Positions 50,483 to 59,700 of a DNA stretch of 64,000 nucleotides are shown one piece after another. Each line of letters opens with the position of its first letter. The stretch's first letter is position 1. The position numbers and the translations under genes were made by a program. The DNA is from CAYNRG01 sp964399545 (lineage in GTDB: Bacteria > Bacillota_I > Bacilli_A > Erysipelotrichales > Erysipelotrichaceae): contig CAYNRG010000002.1 in NCBI GenBank assembly GCA_964399545.1, forward strand, positions 1 through 64,000. The letters are read 5' to 3'. The notes below the pieces were generated by a model. The model did no database searches and had not been told where the DNA came from. It saw nothing but the letters and a program-made list of their open reading frames with translations.

Positions 50483-52030
50483 TTAATTATCTTCTCTTCT
50501 TGTTGAGCGTAGCTGTTTTTCTATTCCACGCTTAATCATTCCAGAACCTGGTCCATAATCTAAAGAGAATCCTGCCTTTGTTTCTACGATACGACTTGCA
50601 CCTAACTCTCTCGCTTTAAATAAATTTAAATGATGTCCATCAAACACTTGAATAGTAATTCGATTCAGTGAAGAGTGAATTCCTTTAATATTCTCAATTC
50701 CTCCCATAGCCTCTACTGTACCATCAACATATTCTTTCATCGCTCCACCTTTAAATAAATCAATGGATAGATATTTGAAATAAATTCGTGTTACAAAGAA
50801 ATATATGATGGCACTTGCTATTCCTACTGCGAAAATAACAAGGACTGCTTCTTGATATTTTGAATTTCGAGCATAGTTTAAATATTCTAATAACGTTCCA
50901 GGCATTGCAATCGTTGGATTTCCACTGTAGCTAAACCCCAAAGAAACACCCATGGCTTGAAAAACACCAAACAATGTCCCTGTAAATAAAATATGAAAAA
51001 CAAACAACAAAGGACATAGAAATACAAGCATAATTTCAAGTGGTAATAACGTTCCCATAAACAGAGAAACACCTGTTGCTAAAATGAAAAACAAACGTAT
51101 TCTTCTTCGTTCTAGTCGATCACTATAAATACTATAAACACCCCACAACATTCCTGGTACTGCAAATAGATTCAACACATAGTACGGTGTAATAAATCGT
51201 CCTGATCCTATTGGAACTAGCCCTTGGGATATCATCGCTGTCCATACATTAACATCACCGGCAATGCTATTTCCAACAATATTCATCCATGTTCCACCGC
51301 TATTTCCGTACCAAAAAGGAATGCGGATTAAGTTTCCTAAATTCATTACAGATAGTGCTCTCTCTGTAACTCCATAAACAAAAATATTGATTGGATTACT
51401 AATATCTGTTGCAATAAAGGAAACTAAACTCTCAATACTTCTTATAAATCCTGTCCATCCAAAGCTAACAATAAAGGCTATCAATATGGCATAAATAAAG
51501 TTAAGTATCATCGCCCATGTATCTCTATCTACAAAGGAAAGGATACCATAAATTCCTTTTTTCCTTGACTGAGCATAGGCTAATCGTGTTGATACTGTAA
51601 TTAATATAACGCCAATCATACCGGTTTGAATTGGATATCTTATCCCAGAAAATAAACTTAACTGTGATGAAGTAACTGATAAGCCAAAAAGCGGAGCTGT
51701 TGCAGACTGAGGTAATGATGCATCCGCAAAGAAAATTGTAAATACCAAAAATGTGAAATAACCAAACACCCCAATTAGCACCGTAACTATTCCATTATTT
51801 CTTCTTGATACTAATCTTAAAAAGAAAAAGAATGGAAAGTAAATAATTAAAAAACTGCCTAGCTTAGCCAACCCTTCTGCCAAAAGAATTAAATATTCAT
51901 TACTAACTACCCAATACGGATTAAATACTGGGTTCGTAAGTAAGTTCCCAATCCCCAAAAATAATACTGCAATAAAAAGCATCTTCAACGGCTGTTGAAG
52001 AACTTCTAAAAAAGAATGCCACCTTCTCAT
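50483..52030 (-). CDS. Glucose-family PTS EIICB protein lacking phosphotransfer residues
   Basis: A 515-residue protein with an EIIC domain (about 1-420, ten or so helices) and an EIIB-like domain (about 430-510). The fold landmarks are clear: NIFVYGVTERALSVMNLG, PFWYGNSGG, LEIMLVFLCPLLFVFHILFTG, and in IIB VEAMGGIENIKGIHSSLNRITIQV. However, the IIB phospho-cysteine (DACITRLR in PtsG) is Ser in HSSLNRIT; the IIC GITEP glutamate is Leu (GTLLPLE); and the HH of FGLHHI is NL. Three active-site features are lost together while the fold is intact. Possible roles: a non-phosphorylating facilitator, or a sensor. Confidence 0.85.
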   Translation of the reverse strand: MRRWHSFLEVLQQPLKMLFIAVLFLGIGNLLTNPVFNPYWVVSNEYLILLAEGLAKLGSFLIIYFPFFFFLRLVSRRNNGIVTVLIGVFGYFTFLVFTIFFADASLPQSATAPLFGLSVTSSQLSLFSGIRYPIQTGMIGVILITVSTRLAYAQSRKKGIYGILSFVDRDTWAMILNFIYAILIAFIVSFGWTGFIRSIESLVSFIATDISNPINIFVYGVTERALSVMNLGNLIRIPFWYGNSGGTWMNIVGNSIAGDVNVWTAMISQGLVPIGSGRFITPYYVLNLFAVPGMLWGVYSIYSDRLERRRIRLFFILATGVSLFMGTLLPLEIMLVFLCPLLFVFHILFTGTLFGVFQAMGVSLGFSYSGNPTIAMPGTLLEYLNYARNSKYQEAVLVIFAVGIASAIIYFFVTRIYFKYLSIDLFKGGAMKEYVDGTVEAMGGIENIKGIHSSLNRITIQVFDGHHLNLFKARELGASRIVETKAGFSLDYGPGSGMIKRGIEKQLRSTRREDN

Positions 52031-52142
52031 GAAACCACCTCGCTAACTAATCATATCACTTTTACTTACCTACTTCAATTCTATTAGATATTGAAGCTTT
52101 TGTATATACTTTACCAAACACTCTGCCACTTTCTTGTTTATT

Positions 52143-52925
52143 TTATCGAGCACACGCAAATAATCCTCTTAGTCTTTTTATATATGACTTCTCTTTATAT
52201 TGAGCCATTTTGATTACTCGCGAACTTAACTGGCATTGAACTTCTTTTTCACAATCCAGCAAATAACATTCCCGGTCTATACCTAAAAGTGCTCCTTTAA
52301 AATCAGAGGATCTTATGGTGATAACTGTAGTTCCTGAAACAATCAAGGGTGAACCTAAAGACTGAAACTCACGATGATGAATTCCCGCAATTTCACTAAG
52401 TTGTAAAAGGTTCAACCCCTCATGAATCACGGCTCCATGAACAGATCGATTGTAGGCTGTTGACCCTAGCTGTGTGGAGATACAAAGTCCGGTTCCACGG
52501 TATGTTTCTAATAGCTCTTCACCAATATATACATCCATAATTTGTGTACGGAAACTATTCTCAATTCGCATTTCGTTGAGCCCATAATACGTCTTTCCTC
52601 CTACCTCCACCTCAATCAATGGAGTTTCCTTTATTACTGGTTCTTTCTCTATTATATCCTCCAAACATTCTTCAATCTCTGTTGCACAATAACTGCTAAA
52701 AAATCCAAGTGTTCCTGTATGAATAGCTAAAAAAGAAACCGATTCAATGGAGTCGATATACTTTTGAACTGCATAAAGAAAGGTTCCATCTCCTCCTACA
52801 ACTAAGCACAATTCTGGCTCCTTCTCATCTGCTTGCCACCCTTTAACTTCAAGTGCCTGCTTCATTTTCTGACTTATCTCTTCTGATGCCTTATCTTTTC
52901 GTGAAACAATCGTAAATGATTTCAT
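52143..52925 (-). CDS. nadK: NAD kinase
   Basis: A 260-residue NAD kinase making NADP from NAD and ATP. Motifs: VVGGDGTFLYAV, HTGTLGFFS, GLNEMRIEN and GLCISTQLGSTAYNRSVHGA. ATG at 52925 with AAGGTGG nine bases upstream; the in-frame ATG at 52934 abuts that site. Divergent from a CYTH-domain gene, a common pairing in Bacillota. Confidence 0.95.
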   Translation of the reverse strand: MKSFTIVSRKDKASEEISQKMKQALEVKGWQADEKEPELCLVVGGDGTFLYAVQKYIDSIESVSFLAIHTGTLGFFSSYCATEIEECLEDIIEKEPVIKETPLIEVEVGGKTYYGLNEMRIENSFRTQIMDVYIGEELLETYRGTGLCISTQLGSTAYNRSVHGAVIHEGLNLLQLSEIAGIHHREFQSLGSPLIVSGTTVITIRSSDFKGALLGIDRECYLLDCEKEVQCQLSSRVIKMAQYKEKSYIKRLRGLFACAR

Positions 52926-52976
52926 CCTCTTCATCCACCTTTTTATGTTATTATATCATAGAAAGGAAGTTTTGCG

Positions 52977-53531
52977 ATGAAACCACAATTAGAAATAGAA
53001 TATAAAATGCTCCTTACCGAATCTCAATTTGAACATTTAGTTTCTTACTTTCCAAAAGCTTCAGTCACTGTTCAAGTTAATCATTATTTCGATTCCATCC
53101 CCTCGCTTAAAGAAAGAAAAATGGCATGTCGAATTCGCTCTATTGAAGAAAATAATTTCTTTACATTAAAAGTTAAGCAGGAAAAAAGTGATGGAAACCT
53201 CGAAATTGAGTTTCCCATCCCCTCTTACTCTTTGAACCATCCCGAGATTCAAGAAGTCTTTAAAAAGTATTCCATTCATTCTCTAAAAGAAGTTGGCGTA
53301 CTGACAACCACTCGTCACTTAATTGAATTTAATAGTGCTGTTCTTTGTCTAGACAAAAACACCTATAACGGTCATACCGACTTTGAAGTAGAATACGAGT
53401 TAAAGGATCCTGATGATAATACCTTGGATCTCTTCCTTGAACTTTTAAAGCTGTTCAATATCTCTTATGTTGAGAATACTTGTTCCAAATGTGAACGCTG
53501 CCTCTGTTCATTACCAAACAAAGAGCTCTAA
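52977..53531 (+). CDS. CYTH-domain phosphatase/adenylyl cyclase-like protein
   Basis: A 184-residue CYTH protein. The EIEYKMLL start is the ExExK signature of the triphosphate-binding tunnel; HYFDSIPSLKERKMACRIR and FTLKVKQE add the basic residues. Bacillota members are usually inorganic triphosphatases rather than cyclases. ATG at 52977 with AAAGGAAG. Followed by a terminator shared with the convergent operon. Confidence 0.88.
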   Translation: MKPQLEIEYKMLLTESQFEHLVSYFPKASVTVQVNHYFDSIPSLKERKMACRIRSIEENNFFTLKVKQEKSDGNLEIEFPIPSYSLNHPEIQEVFKKYSIHSLKEVGVLTTTRHLIEFNSAVLCLDKNTYNGHTDFEVEYELKDPDDNTLDLFLELLKLFNISYVENTCSKCERCLCSLPNKEL

Positions 53532-53556
53532 TTTTATAACCTATACGATCTACTAA

Positions 53557-53594
53557 AACAAGCATCCCTCTATTTGTAGGATGCTTGTTTTTTA
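53557..53594. terminator. Bidirectional terminator
   Basis: 12-bp perfect stem AAACAAGCATCC / GGATGCTTGTTT (53557-53568 and 53580-53591) with a TTTTT run on the plus strand and TTTTAG on the minus strand. Confidence 0.88.
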
Positions 53595-53616
53595 TTATAA
53601 TTGCTCTCTAATCTAT

Positions 53617-54861
53617 TTATTCTTCTTGGATTCTCTTTGCATTAGATAACATGAGTTTAATTCGGTTCTCTTGATTAATGCGACTTGCACCTGGATCATA
53701 ATCAATGGTTACGATATTCGACTCTGGGTAATTATCTTTTATTTTTCTCATCATTCCCTTCGCAACAATATGGTTGGGTAAACATCCAAACGGTTGAGTA
53801 CAAATAACACTATTAGTTCCGCTATGTAGCAACTCTAGTATTTCACTAGTCAAAAGCCATCCCTCTCCCATTTTCACCCCTTTTGAGATATAACCTATCG
53901 CAATATCTTTAATATCATTAAAGTTAGACATTGGTTCAAAAACACCGTGCTTCTTAATCTCTTTAATCATTCTTTTTTGAGAGTAAACAAGATAATGTAA
54001 AGCAATTCTTGCTATATTCCGATTCACTTTATTTATTTTATATAACTTGTAATCAATAATCATATTTTCACAGCAATACGCAATAAAATCCATCACTCCT
54101 GATAAAACTGGTTCCACTCCTTCTTTTAATAAGAACTCTTCTAACCCATTATTTCCTAACGGAGAATATTTCATATAAATTTCGCCGACAATGCCTACCT
54201 TTACTTTCTTCTCTGAGTGTTTAGGTATCGCTGCATAGTCGCTGAGAATTTCACGATAAATATGTTTTACTCTCAAAAAGTGAGGAGAGTTCAATGCATC
54301 AACAACCTTCTTTACCCACTTTTTATCTAGCTCTCTTGTTTGCCCTTTATTTATTTCATACGGCCTTGACTGATTAGAAATCCACATCAACATATCGCCG
54401 TAAATAATTCCATAAATTGTCTTTAAGATAAAACGATAAGTAAACTCAAATCCACTATTTTTTTCTAATCCATAAAAATTAACAGAAATAACTGGAATTT
54501 GTTGCATTCCATTATTCTTCAATGCTTTTCTTAATAAATGAATATAATTACTTGCTCTACACCCACCACCAGTTTGAGTAATAATCAAAGCTATTTTATC
54601 TAAGTCATATTTCCCACTTTTCAAAGCATCAATAAGTTGACCAATAACTAACAAAGCAGGATAACACGTATCATTATGCACATTTTTTAGTCCTTCGTGA
54701 ACAATGTTCGCATGATCTGTTTTTAAAAGTTCTACCTTATAGCCTTCTGAAATTAAAAGTTGCTCTAAAATTTCAAAATGCATATTCAACATATTTGGAA
54801 TCAAAATGGTGTGTGTCTTCTTCATATCCTTTGTAAATTCAACTCGTTGGTTATTTTCCAT
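53617..54861 (-). CDS. 2-hydroxyacyl-CoA dehydratase-like protein, candidate plasmalogen synthesis (PlsR-type)
   Basis: A 414-residue protein of the BcrC/BadD/HgdB and DUF2229 superfamily. Cysteines that may hold an FeS cluster: HNDTCYPALL, GGGCRASNY, TQPFGCLPNH; the end has IVTIDYDPGASRINQENRI. It follows the large activase gene with an 11-base overlap. The same two-gene layout (activase fused to DUF2229, then this protein) is the plasmalogen operon of Clostridium perfringens, which converts ester to vinyl-ether lipids under anaerobiosis. Function here is by analogy. Confidence 0.72.
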   Translation of the reverse strand: MENNQRVEFTKDMKKTHTILIPNMLNMHFEILEQLLISEGYKVELLKTDHANIVHEGLKNVHNDTCYPALLVIGQLIDALKSGKYDLDKIALIITQTGGGCRASNYIHLLRKALKNNGMQQIPVISVNFYGLEKNSGFEFTYRFILKTIYGIIYGDMLMWISNQSRPYEINKGQTRELDKKWVKKVVDALNSPHFLRVKHIYREILSDYAAIPKHSEKKVKVGIVGEIYMKYSPLGNNGLEEFLLKEGVEPVLSGVMDFIAYCCENMIIDYKLYKINKVNRNIARIALHYLVYSQKRMIKEIKKHGVFEPMSNFNDIKDIAIGYISKGVKMGEGWLLTSEILELLHSGTNSVICTQPFGCLPNHIVAKGMMRKIKDNYPESNIVTIDYDPGASRINQENRIKLMLSNAKRIQEE

Positions 54862-57793
54862 TTCTTTCGCCTCGATTTTCCATAGCTGCCAATAAAGATC
54901 GAATTCGAATTTTTACAGCTCCTAAATTGTCTATTTCATCAATCTTGATTTGTGTATATAACTTATCATTTTCTTTTAAAATATCACGAATTTCATCAGC
55001 TGTAATTGAATCTAGTCCACAACCAAAAGAAACTAACTGAATCAATTCACAGTTCTTTAGTTTTGATACTGCTTTTGCCGCATGATAAAGTCGTGCATGA
55101 TATGTCCACTGATTAAGTACTTTCATTTTTTCAAATTCTTTATTCCGGGACAAACTGTCTTCACTTAAAACCGCACACCCCAAAGAAGTTATCAAGCGAT
55201 CAATTCCATGATTAATTTCAGGATCAATATGGTATGGACGTCCCGCAAGGCAAACAGACATAATTCCCTCTTCTTTGGCAAAGTCTAAAGCCTGTACTGC
55301 ATAGTCATCAACCTTACTTTTAAACCTCTCATATTCTCCATAAGCTTTTTCACTCGCTTGTCGAATTTCTTCTTTCTTAAATTTATATCCTACATCTTTA
55401 AAATATCTCTTAATTTTTTTTACAAAATCTTTCCGATTATTTAAGCTGATATATGGATAGTACACCTTTGTTTCTTCCAACTCTACATTTGCTTCAATAA
55501 CTTCTGGATAGTATGCTACTACCGGACAATTAAAACAATTATCACTAATTCCTTCATCGAAATTATAAGTCATCGCTGGATAAAAGATTGTTTTTAGACC
55601 TTTATCCATTAAGTTTAATATATGACCATGAACTAGCTTTGCTGGGTAACATGCTGTATCCGATGGAATAGAATGTTGACCACGATTATACAGACTCTTA
55701 TTGGACTTATCTGAAAAAATCACATTGAACCCTAGTTCTGTTAAAAATGTATGCCAAAAAGGAATATTTTCATACATATTTAGCACCATAGGAATTCCAA
55801 TATTGCCTTTTGTACCTGTTCCTTTTTTATCTTTATAGTCCTCCAATAAAGAATACTTAAAACTAAACACATTGGGGATTTTAAAATCCACCTCGCCTCG
55901 AATTGGTCTTTCACACTTATTTCCTGCAATTAATTTTCTTCCATCACTAAAGTGGTTAATTGTCAGGCTACAATGATTGGTACATAAATTACAATTACTC
56001 AGTGTTGACTTATGTGCAAACGTTTTTAAATCTTCAAATGTAATTGTTGTTCCCTTCTCAGGCTCCTTTTCTTTTGCAATTAAAGCTATTCCAAAAGCAC
56101 CCATTAATCCTGAAATTTTGGGACGAACCACTTTTTTTCCTAATTCAATTTCGAAGCTCCTCAAAACTGTATCATTTAAAAAAGTTCCACCTTGAACAAC
56201 AATATTTTTCCCTAGCTCTTCTGGATCATTAATTCGGATGACTTTATATAGTGCATTTTTAACCACGGATAGAGCTAAACCCGCACTAATATCCTCAATT
56301 GTAGCCCCGTTCTTTTGAGCCTCTTTCACACTGGAATTCATAAAAACGGTACATCTTGATCCTAAATCTACCGGATTTTTTCCCGCAAGGCCCATCTGAG
56401 AGAACTCTTGAATATCATGGCCTAGCGAATGGGCAAACGTTTCGATAAAAGATCCACAACCGCTACTACAAGCTTCATTCAAAATAATCTCGTCAATGAT
56501 TCCCTCTTTGATTTTAAAGCACTTCATATCTTGTCCACCAATATCAATAATAAAATCCACTTCCGGATTAAAGTGCTTTGCTGCTCGATAATGTGATATA
56601 GTTTCTACTTCGCCAAAATCTAAACTAAATGCTTTTCTAATTAGTTCTTCTCCATATCCAGTTACACCACTTCCACAAATACGAATTGATGGCTGCTCTT
56701 GATAAATAATCTCCAATTGTTCTTTCACAACATCAATTGGATTCCCTTTATTACTTGTATAGTTAGAGTAAAGAATGTTTTCTTCTTCATCAATTAAAAT
56801 AGTCTTCGTCGTTGTACTTCCTGCATCAATACCCAAATAAGCTTTTCCTTGATATCCTTTTAGTTGGCTGAATTGAACATCCGCTTTTCGATGACGATCT
56901 TTAAATTCAATATAGTCTTCATTATTTTCAAATAGTGGAGGGAGACCTGCATGTACTACTTTTGTATTTGCACATCGTCTTAATTGCTCATATAGTTGGC
57001 GATATCGATAACTCTCATTATTAGAAGCAGAAAAAATAGCCGCCCCTAATGCCACAAAATATGGTCCTGTCTCAGGGAGTACCGCTTGTGATGGACTTAT
57101 TTTTAAGGTTTCTATAAACCTCTGGCGAAGTCCTTCATTAAAAGATAATGGACCTCCTAAAAAAAGAATATTCCCTTCAATTTTTCTTCCTTGTGCCAAT
57201 CCCGTAATAGTTTGATCTACCACAGATTGAAAAATACTTGCTGCAATATTTTCTTTTTGTGCTCCCTGATTAATCAGTGGTTGAATATCTGTTTTTGCAA
57301 AAACTCCACATCGGGAGGCAATTGGATATAACTTAGTATACTCTTTGCTTAACTTATCCAGCGTTTCTAAGTTTACATTTAACAATGCGGCCATTTGGTC
57401 GATAAATGCACCCGTTCCTCCTGCACAACTCGAATTCATTCTTTCTTCTATCGTTCCTTTGAGGAAAATAATTTTGGCATCTTCACCACCTAATTCAATA
57501 ACTACATCTGTTTCTTTATGATACTTCTTAACTGCTTTAGTTGTTGCAAAAACTTCTTGAACAAAAGGTAAGTTAGCCATCTCTGCTATCCCTAGTCCTG
57601 CTGATCCCGTAATTGCAATTTTTATTTCGTGATCTTTAATTAAATCTTTTACTTCTTCTATTTTCTTGAACGCCATTTCTCTAGCTTTTGATCGATGTCT
57701 TTCATAACTTTTATATATAATTTCTTCTTTTTCATTTAAAATAATTGTTTTAATTGTTGTAGAGCCTATATCTAATCCTAATTTATAATTCAT
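54851..57793 (-). CDS. Double BadF/HgdC activase fused to DUF2229, candidate plasmalogen synthesis (PlsA-type)
   Basis: A 980-residue protein. Two ASKHA ATPase domains in tandem: the first begins KLGLDIGSTTIKTI and ends with SSCAGGTGAFID and ASRCGVFAKTD; the second begins AYLGIDAGSTTTKTI and has CSSGCGSFIETF and GSRCTVFMNSS. In HgdC these cysteines hold the 4Fe-4S cluster at the dimer interface, so this fusion may be a built-in pseudo-dimer. From about residue 640 follow DUF2229 parts with more cysteines (LCTNHCSLTIN, SDTACYPAKL, SDNCFNCPVV). Start at 57793. The upstream in-frame ATG (57802) is too near the AGAGAG site. Confidence 0.78.
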   Translation of the reverse strand: MNYKLGLDIGSTTIKTIILNEKEEIIYKSYERHRSKAREMAFKKIEEVKDLIKDHEIKIAITGSAGLGIAEMANLPFVQEVFATTKAVKKYHKETDVVIELGGEDAKIIFLKGTIEERMNSSCAGGTGAFIDQMAALLNVNLETLDKLSKEYTKLYPIASRCGVFAKTDIQPLINQGAQKENIAASIFQSVVDQTITGLAQGRKIEGNILFLGGPLSFNEGLRQRFIETLKISPSQAVLPETGPYFVALGAAIFSASNNESYRYRQLYEQLRRCANTKVVHAGLPPLFENNEDYIEFKDRHRKADVQFSQLKGYQGKAYLGIDAGSTTTKTILIDEEENILYSNYTSNKGNPIDVVKEQLEIIYQEQPSIRICGSGVTGYGEELIRKAFSLDFGEVETISHYRAAKHFNPEVDFIIDIGGQDMKCFKIKEGIIDEIILNEACSSGCGSFIETFAHSLGHDIQEFSQMGLAGKNPVDLGSRCTVFMNSSVKEAQKNGATIEDISAGLALSVVKNALYKVIRINDPEELGKNIVVQGGTFLNDTVLRSFEIELGKKVVRPKISGLMGAFGIALIAKEKEPEKGTTITFEDLKTFAHKSTLSNCNLCTNHCSLTINHFSDGRKLIAGNKCERPIRGEVDFKIPNVFSFKYSLLEDYKDKKGTGTKGNIGIPMVLNMYENIPFWHTFLTELGFNVIFSDKSNKSLYNRGQHSIPSDTACYPAKLVHGHILNLMDKGLKTIFYPAMTYNFDEGISDNCFNCPVVAYYPEVIEANVELEETKVYYPYISLNNRKDFVKKIKRYFKDVGYKFKKEEIRQASEKAYGEYERFKSKVDDYAVQALDFAKEEGIMSVCLAGRPYHIDPEINHGIDRLITSLGCAVLSEDSLSRNKEFEKMKVLNQWTYHARLYHAAKAVSKLKNCELIQLVSFGCGLDSITADEIRDILKENDKLYTQIKIDEIDNLGAVKIRIRSLLAAMENRGERNGK

Positions 57794-57879
57794 CTTGATC
57801 ATCTCTCTTTTCATCAACTTCAATTCATCGCCATTTTATCATAATTTACTCTTTTTATCTATACTCTGGTTTTCTTTTT

Positions 57880-57895
57880 TGTTTCACGTGAAACA
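57880..57895. other. parS site downstream of serS
   Basis: TGTTTCACGTGAAACA, identical to the ParB (Spo0J) binding consensus, just beyond the T tract of the serS terminator. Confidence 0.9.
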
Positions 57896-57924
57896 AAAAA
57901 AAGAAGCAATTATTTCTGCTTCTT
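57895..57924 (-). terminator. Terminator of serS
   Basis: Minus strand AAGAAGCA / TGCTTCTT (plus 57917-57924 and 57901-57908) with the serS stop codon in the loop, then a T run that runs into parS. Confidence 0.88.
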
Positions 57925-59196
57925 AATTTCCTTTTTCCCGCCCATATATGGTTGTAAACTTTCAGGAATAGATACGCTTCCATCTTCTCTTAAATTATTC
58001 TCAAGGAATGAAATCAACATTCTTGGCGGTGCTACAACTGTATTATTTAGGGTGTGTGCAAATTGCTTTCCTTTTTCTCCTTGAATTCTTATCTTCATTC
58101 TTCTAGATTGAGCATCTCCTAAATTGGAACAACTTCCTACCTCAAAATACTTTTGCTGTCGTGGTGACCACGCTTCAATATCACAACTCTTCACCTTTAA
58201 ATCCGCTAAATCACCTGAGCAACATTCTAATGTTCTTACAGGAATATCTAAACTTCTGAAGAATTCTACAGAATAATTGCACATTTTTTCAAACCACGAT
58301 GAACTTTCTTCGGGTTTACATACAACAATCATTTCCTGTTTCTCAAATTGATGAATACGATAAACTCCTCTTTCTTCAATACCATGAGCTCCTACTTCTT
58401 TTCTAAAACAAGGTGAGTAGGATGTTAGTTTTTGTGGAAGGGTCTCTTCCTCTAAAATAGTATCCATAAACTTACCAATCATTGAATGTTCAGATGTTCC
58501 AATAAGGTACAAGTCTTCACCTTCCACCTTGTACATCATATTCTCCATTTCTTCAAAACTCATTACTCCTGTGACAACCTCACTCCGAATCATAAATGGA
58601 GGAATACAGTAAACAAACCCTTTATCAATCATAAAATCTCTTGCATAAGAGATAATAGCAGAATGAAGTCTTGCTATATCTCCCATGAAATAGTAAAATC
58701 CATTTCCACTTGTTTTTCTAGCACTATCTAAGTCTAATCCTCCTAGAGCATCCATGATATCTGTGTGGTATGGAATTTCATATCCTGGAACAACAGGTTC
58801 ACCAAATCGCTCTACTTCAACATTTTCAGAATCATCCTTTCCTAAAGGAACTGTCGGATCAATGATATTTGGAATAACCATCATTCTCTTTTTTATTTCA
58901 GAAGATAATTCTATTTCTCTTTCTTCATGATTCTTTATTTGATTACCTAGATCACTAACCAATTTTTTTGTATCTTCTGCTTCATCTTTTTTCCCTTGTT
59001 GGATTAATGCTCCTATTTCTTTTGACTTTGTATTTCGAATAGATCTCAACTCATCGGCTTTAGTTTTAACTTGTCGATACTCTATGTCCATTTCGATTAT
59101 TTCATCTACTAATGGTAGCTTATCTTCTTGAAATTTCTTCTTTATATTTTCTTTTACAAGTTCTGGGTTTTCTCTTACTAATTTAATATCAATCAT
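57910..59196 (-). CDS. serS: Seryl-tRNA synthetase
   Basis: A 428-residue class II synthetase. N-terminal antiparallel coiled coil (about 1-110) for the long tRNA-Ser arm; motif 2 FRKEVGAHGIEERGVYRIHQF; motif 3 around HTLNNTVVAPPRMLISFLENN. Motif 3 differs from the usual HTLNGSGLAxGR form (NT for GS, PP for the residues before Arg), though the ATP-binding Arg is kept. Preceded by a Ser-type T-box leader. Situated between gyrA and the plasmalogen-like pair. Confidence 0.95.
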   Translation of the reverse strand: MIDIKLVRENPELVKENIKKKFQEDKLPLVDEIIEMDIEYRQVKTKADELRSIRNTKSKEIGALIQQGKKDEAEDTKKLVSDLGNQIKNHEEREIELSSEIKKRMMVIPNIIDPTVPLGKDDSENVEVERFGEPVVPGYEIPYHTDIMDALGGLDLDSARKTSGNGFYYFMGDIARLHSAIISYARDFMIDKGFVYCIPPFMIRSEVVTGVMSFEEMENMMYKVEGEDLYLIGTSEHSMIGKFMDTILEEETLPQKLTSYSPCFRKEVGAHGIEERGVYRIHQFEKQEMIVVCKPEESSSWFEKMCNYSVEFFRSLDIPVRTLECCSGDLADLKVKSCDIEAWSPRQQKYFEVGSCSNLGDAQSRRMKIRIQGEKGKQFAHTLNNTVVAPPRMLISFLENNLREDGSVSIPESLQPYMGGKKEIKKQK

Positions 59197-59216
59197 ATTT
59201 TTTCCTCCTCAATAAT

Positions 59217-59440
59217 TAAAAAAACACCTTTCTTACAAGGGACGAATCATCGTGGTGCCACCCTCCTTATTATTGTTTCACGTGAAACAATAATCACTTA
59301 ACAGATAACGGTTTTAGCCGGAAAGGGTTATCCTTTCACTCTAAGGTAGATTCAATCTTATTGTTCTCTTGATTCTCACCAAACATCAAGTCTCTTTTTA
59401 TAAACAATCTCAGATTTACTTATCCTTATCATTGATTTGT
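59217..59440 (-). promoter_or_regulatory. T-box leader of serS (serine-specific)
   Basis: The conserved T-box stretch AGGGTGGCACCACG is at plus 59251-59264; its TGGC would pair with a tRNA end whose discriminator is G, as in tRNA-Ser. The specifier GAATCTACC holds codon TCT (Ser) at plus 59348-59350, followed by a purine. A stem I region lies at about 59300-59430. The terminator side is CACC...GGTG followed by seven T, just upstream of the serS ribosome site. Uncharged tRNA-Ser should raise serS transcription. The hairpin between specifier domain and antiterminator is the parS palindrome. Confidence 0.9.
59274..59289. other. parS site inside the serS T-box
   Basis: TGTTTCACGTGAAACA, an exact ParB-site consensus, extended to a longer palindrome by flanking TTAT/ATAA. 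In the RNA it forms the central (stem III-like) hairpin of the T-box leader. Confidence 0.88.
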
Positions 59441-59446
59441 GTTTTC

Positions 59447-59475
59447 ATTTTATCGTTGTTTCGCTTTTTTGTCAA
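59447..59475 (-). promoter_or_regulatory. Promoter of the serS T-box transcript
   Basis: Minus strand TTGACA (plus 59470-59475), 17-bp spacer, TAAAAT (plus 59447-59452). Confidence 0.8.
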
Positions 59476-59623
59476 TGCTAGGTTAATCCTTTCTTATTCT
59501 ATTGAAAACGTCTGTCTTCTTTGAAATTGTTTCTTTTTCTCTCTTTTCACCCCCTTATTTTTAAATGCAAAAAATAGTCTAAAACGCTTTAATATAAGGG
59601 GTTTTAAAGGTTTTCTTCCTTTT
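59476..59623. other. Non-coding interval upstream of serS promoter
   Basis: AT-rich stretch without a recognisable gene or motif between the serS promoter and the gyrA terminator. Confidence 0.4.
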
Positions 59624-59693
59624 AAAAACACCTCTCAGAAAACAATCAGAAGGTCTTTATCCATGAAAGATACTTCTAATTGAACCTGAGAGG
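59624..59693 (-). terminator. Large terminator of gyrBA
   Basis: Minus strand CCTCTCAG / CTGAGAGG (plus 59686-59693 and 59631-59638), enclosing a second AGAAG...CTTCT stem, then TGTTTTT. Confidence 0.85.
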
Positions 59694-59700
59694 CTCCTTT

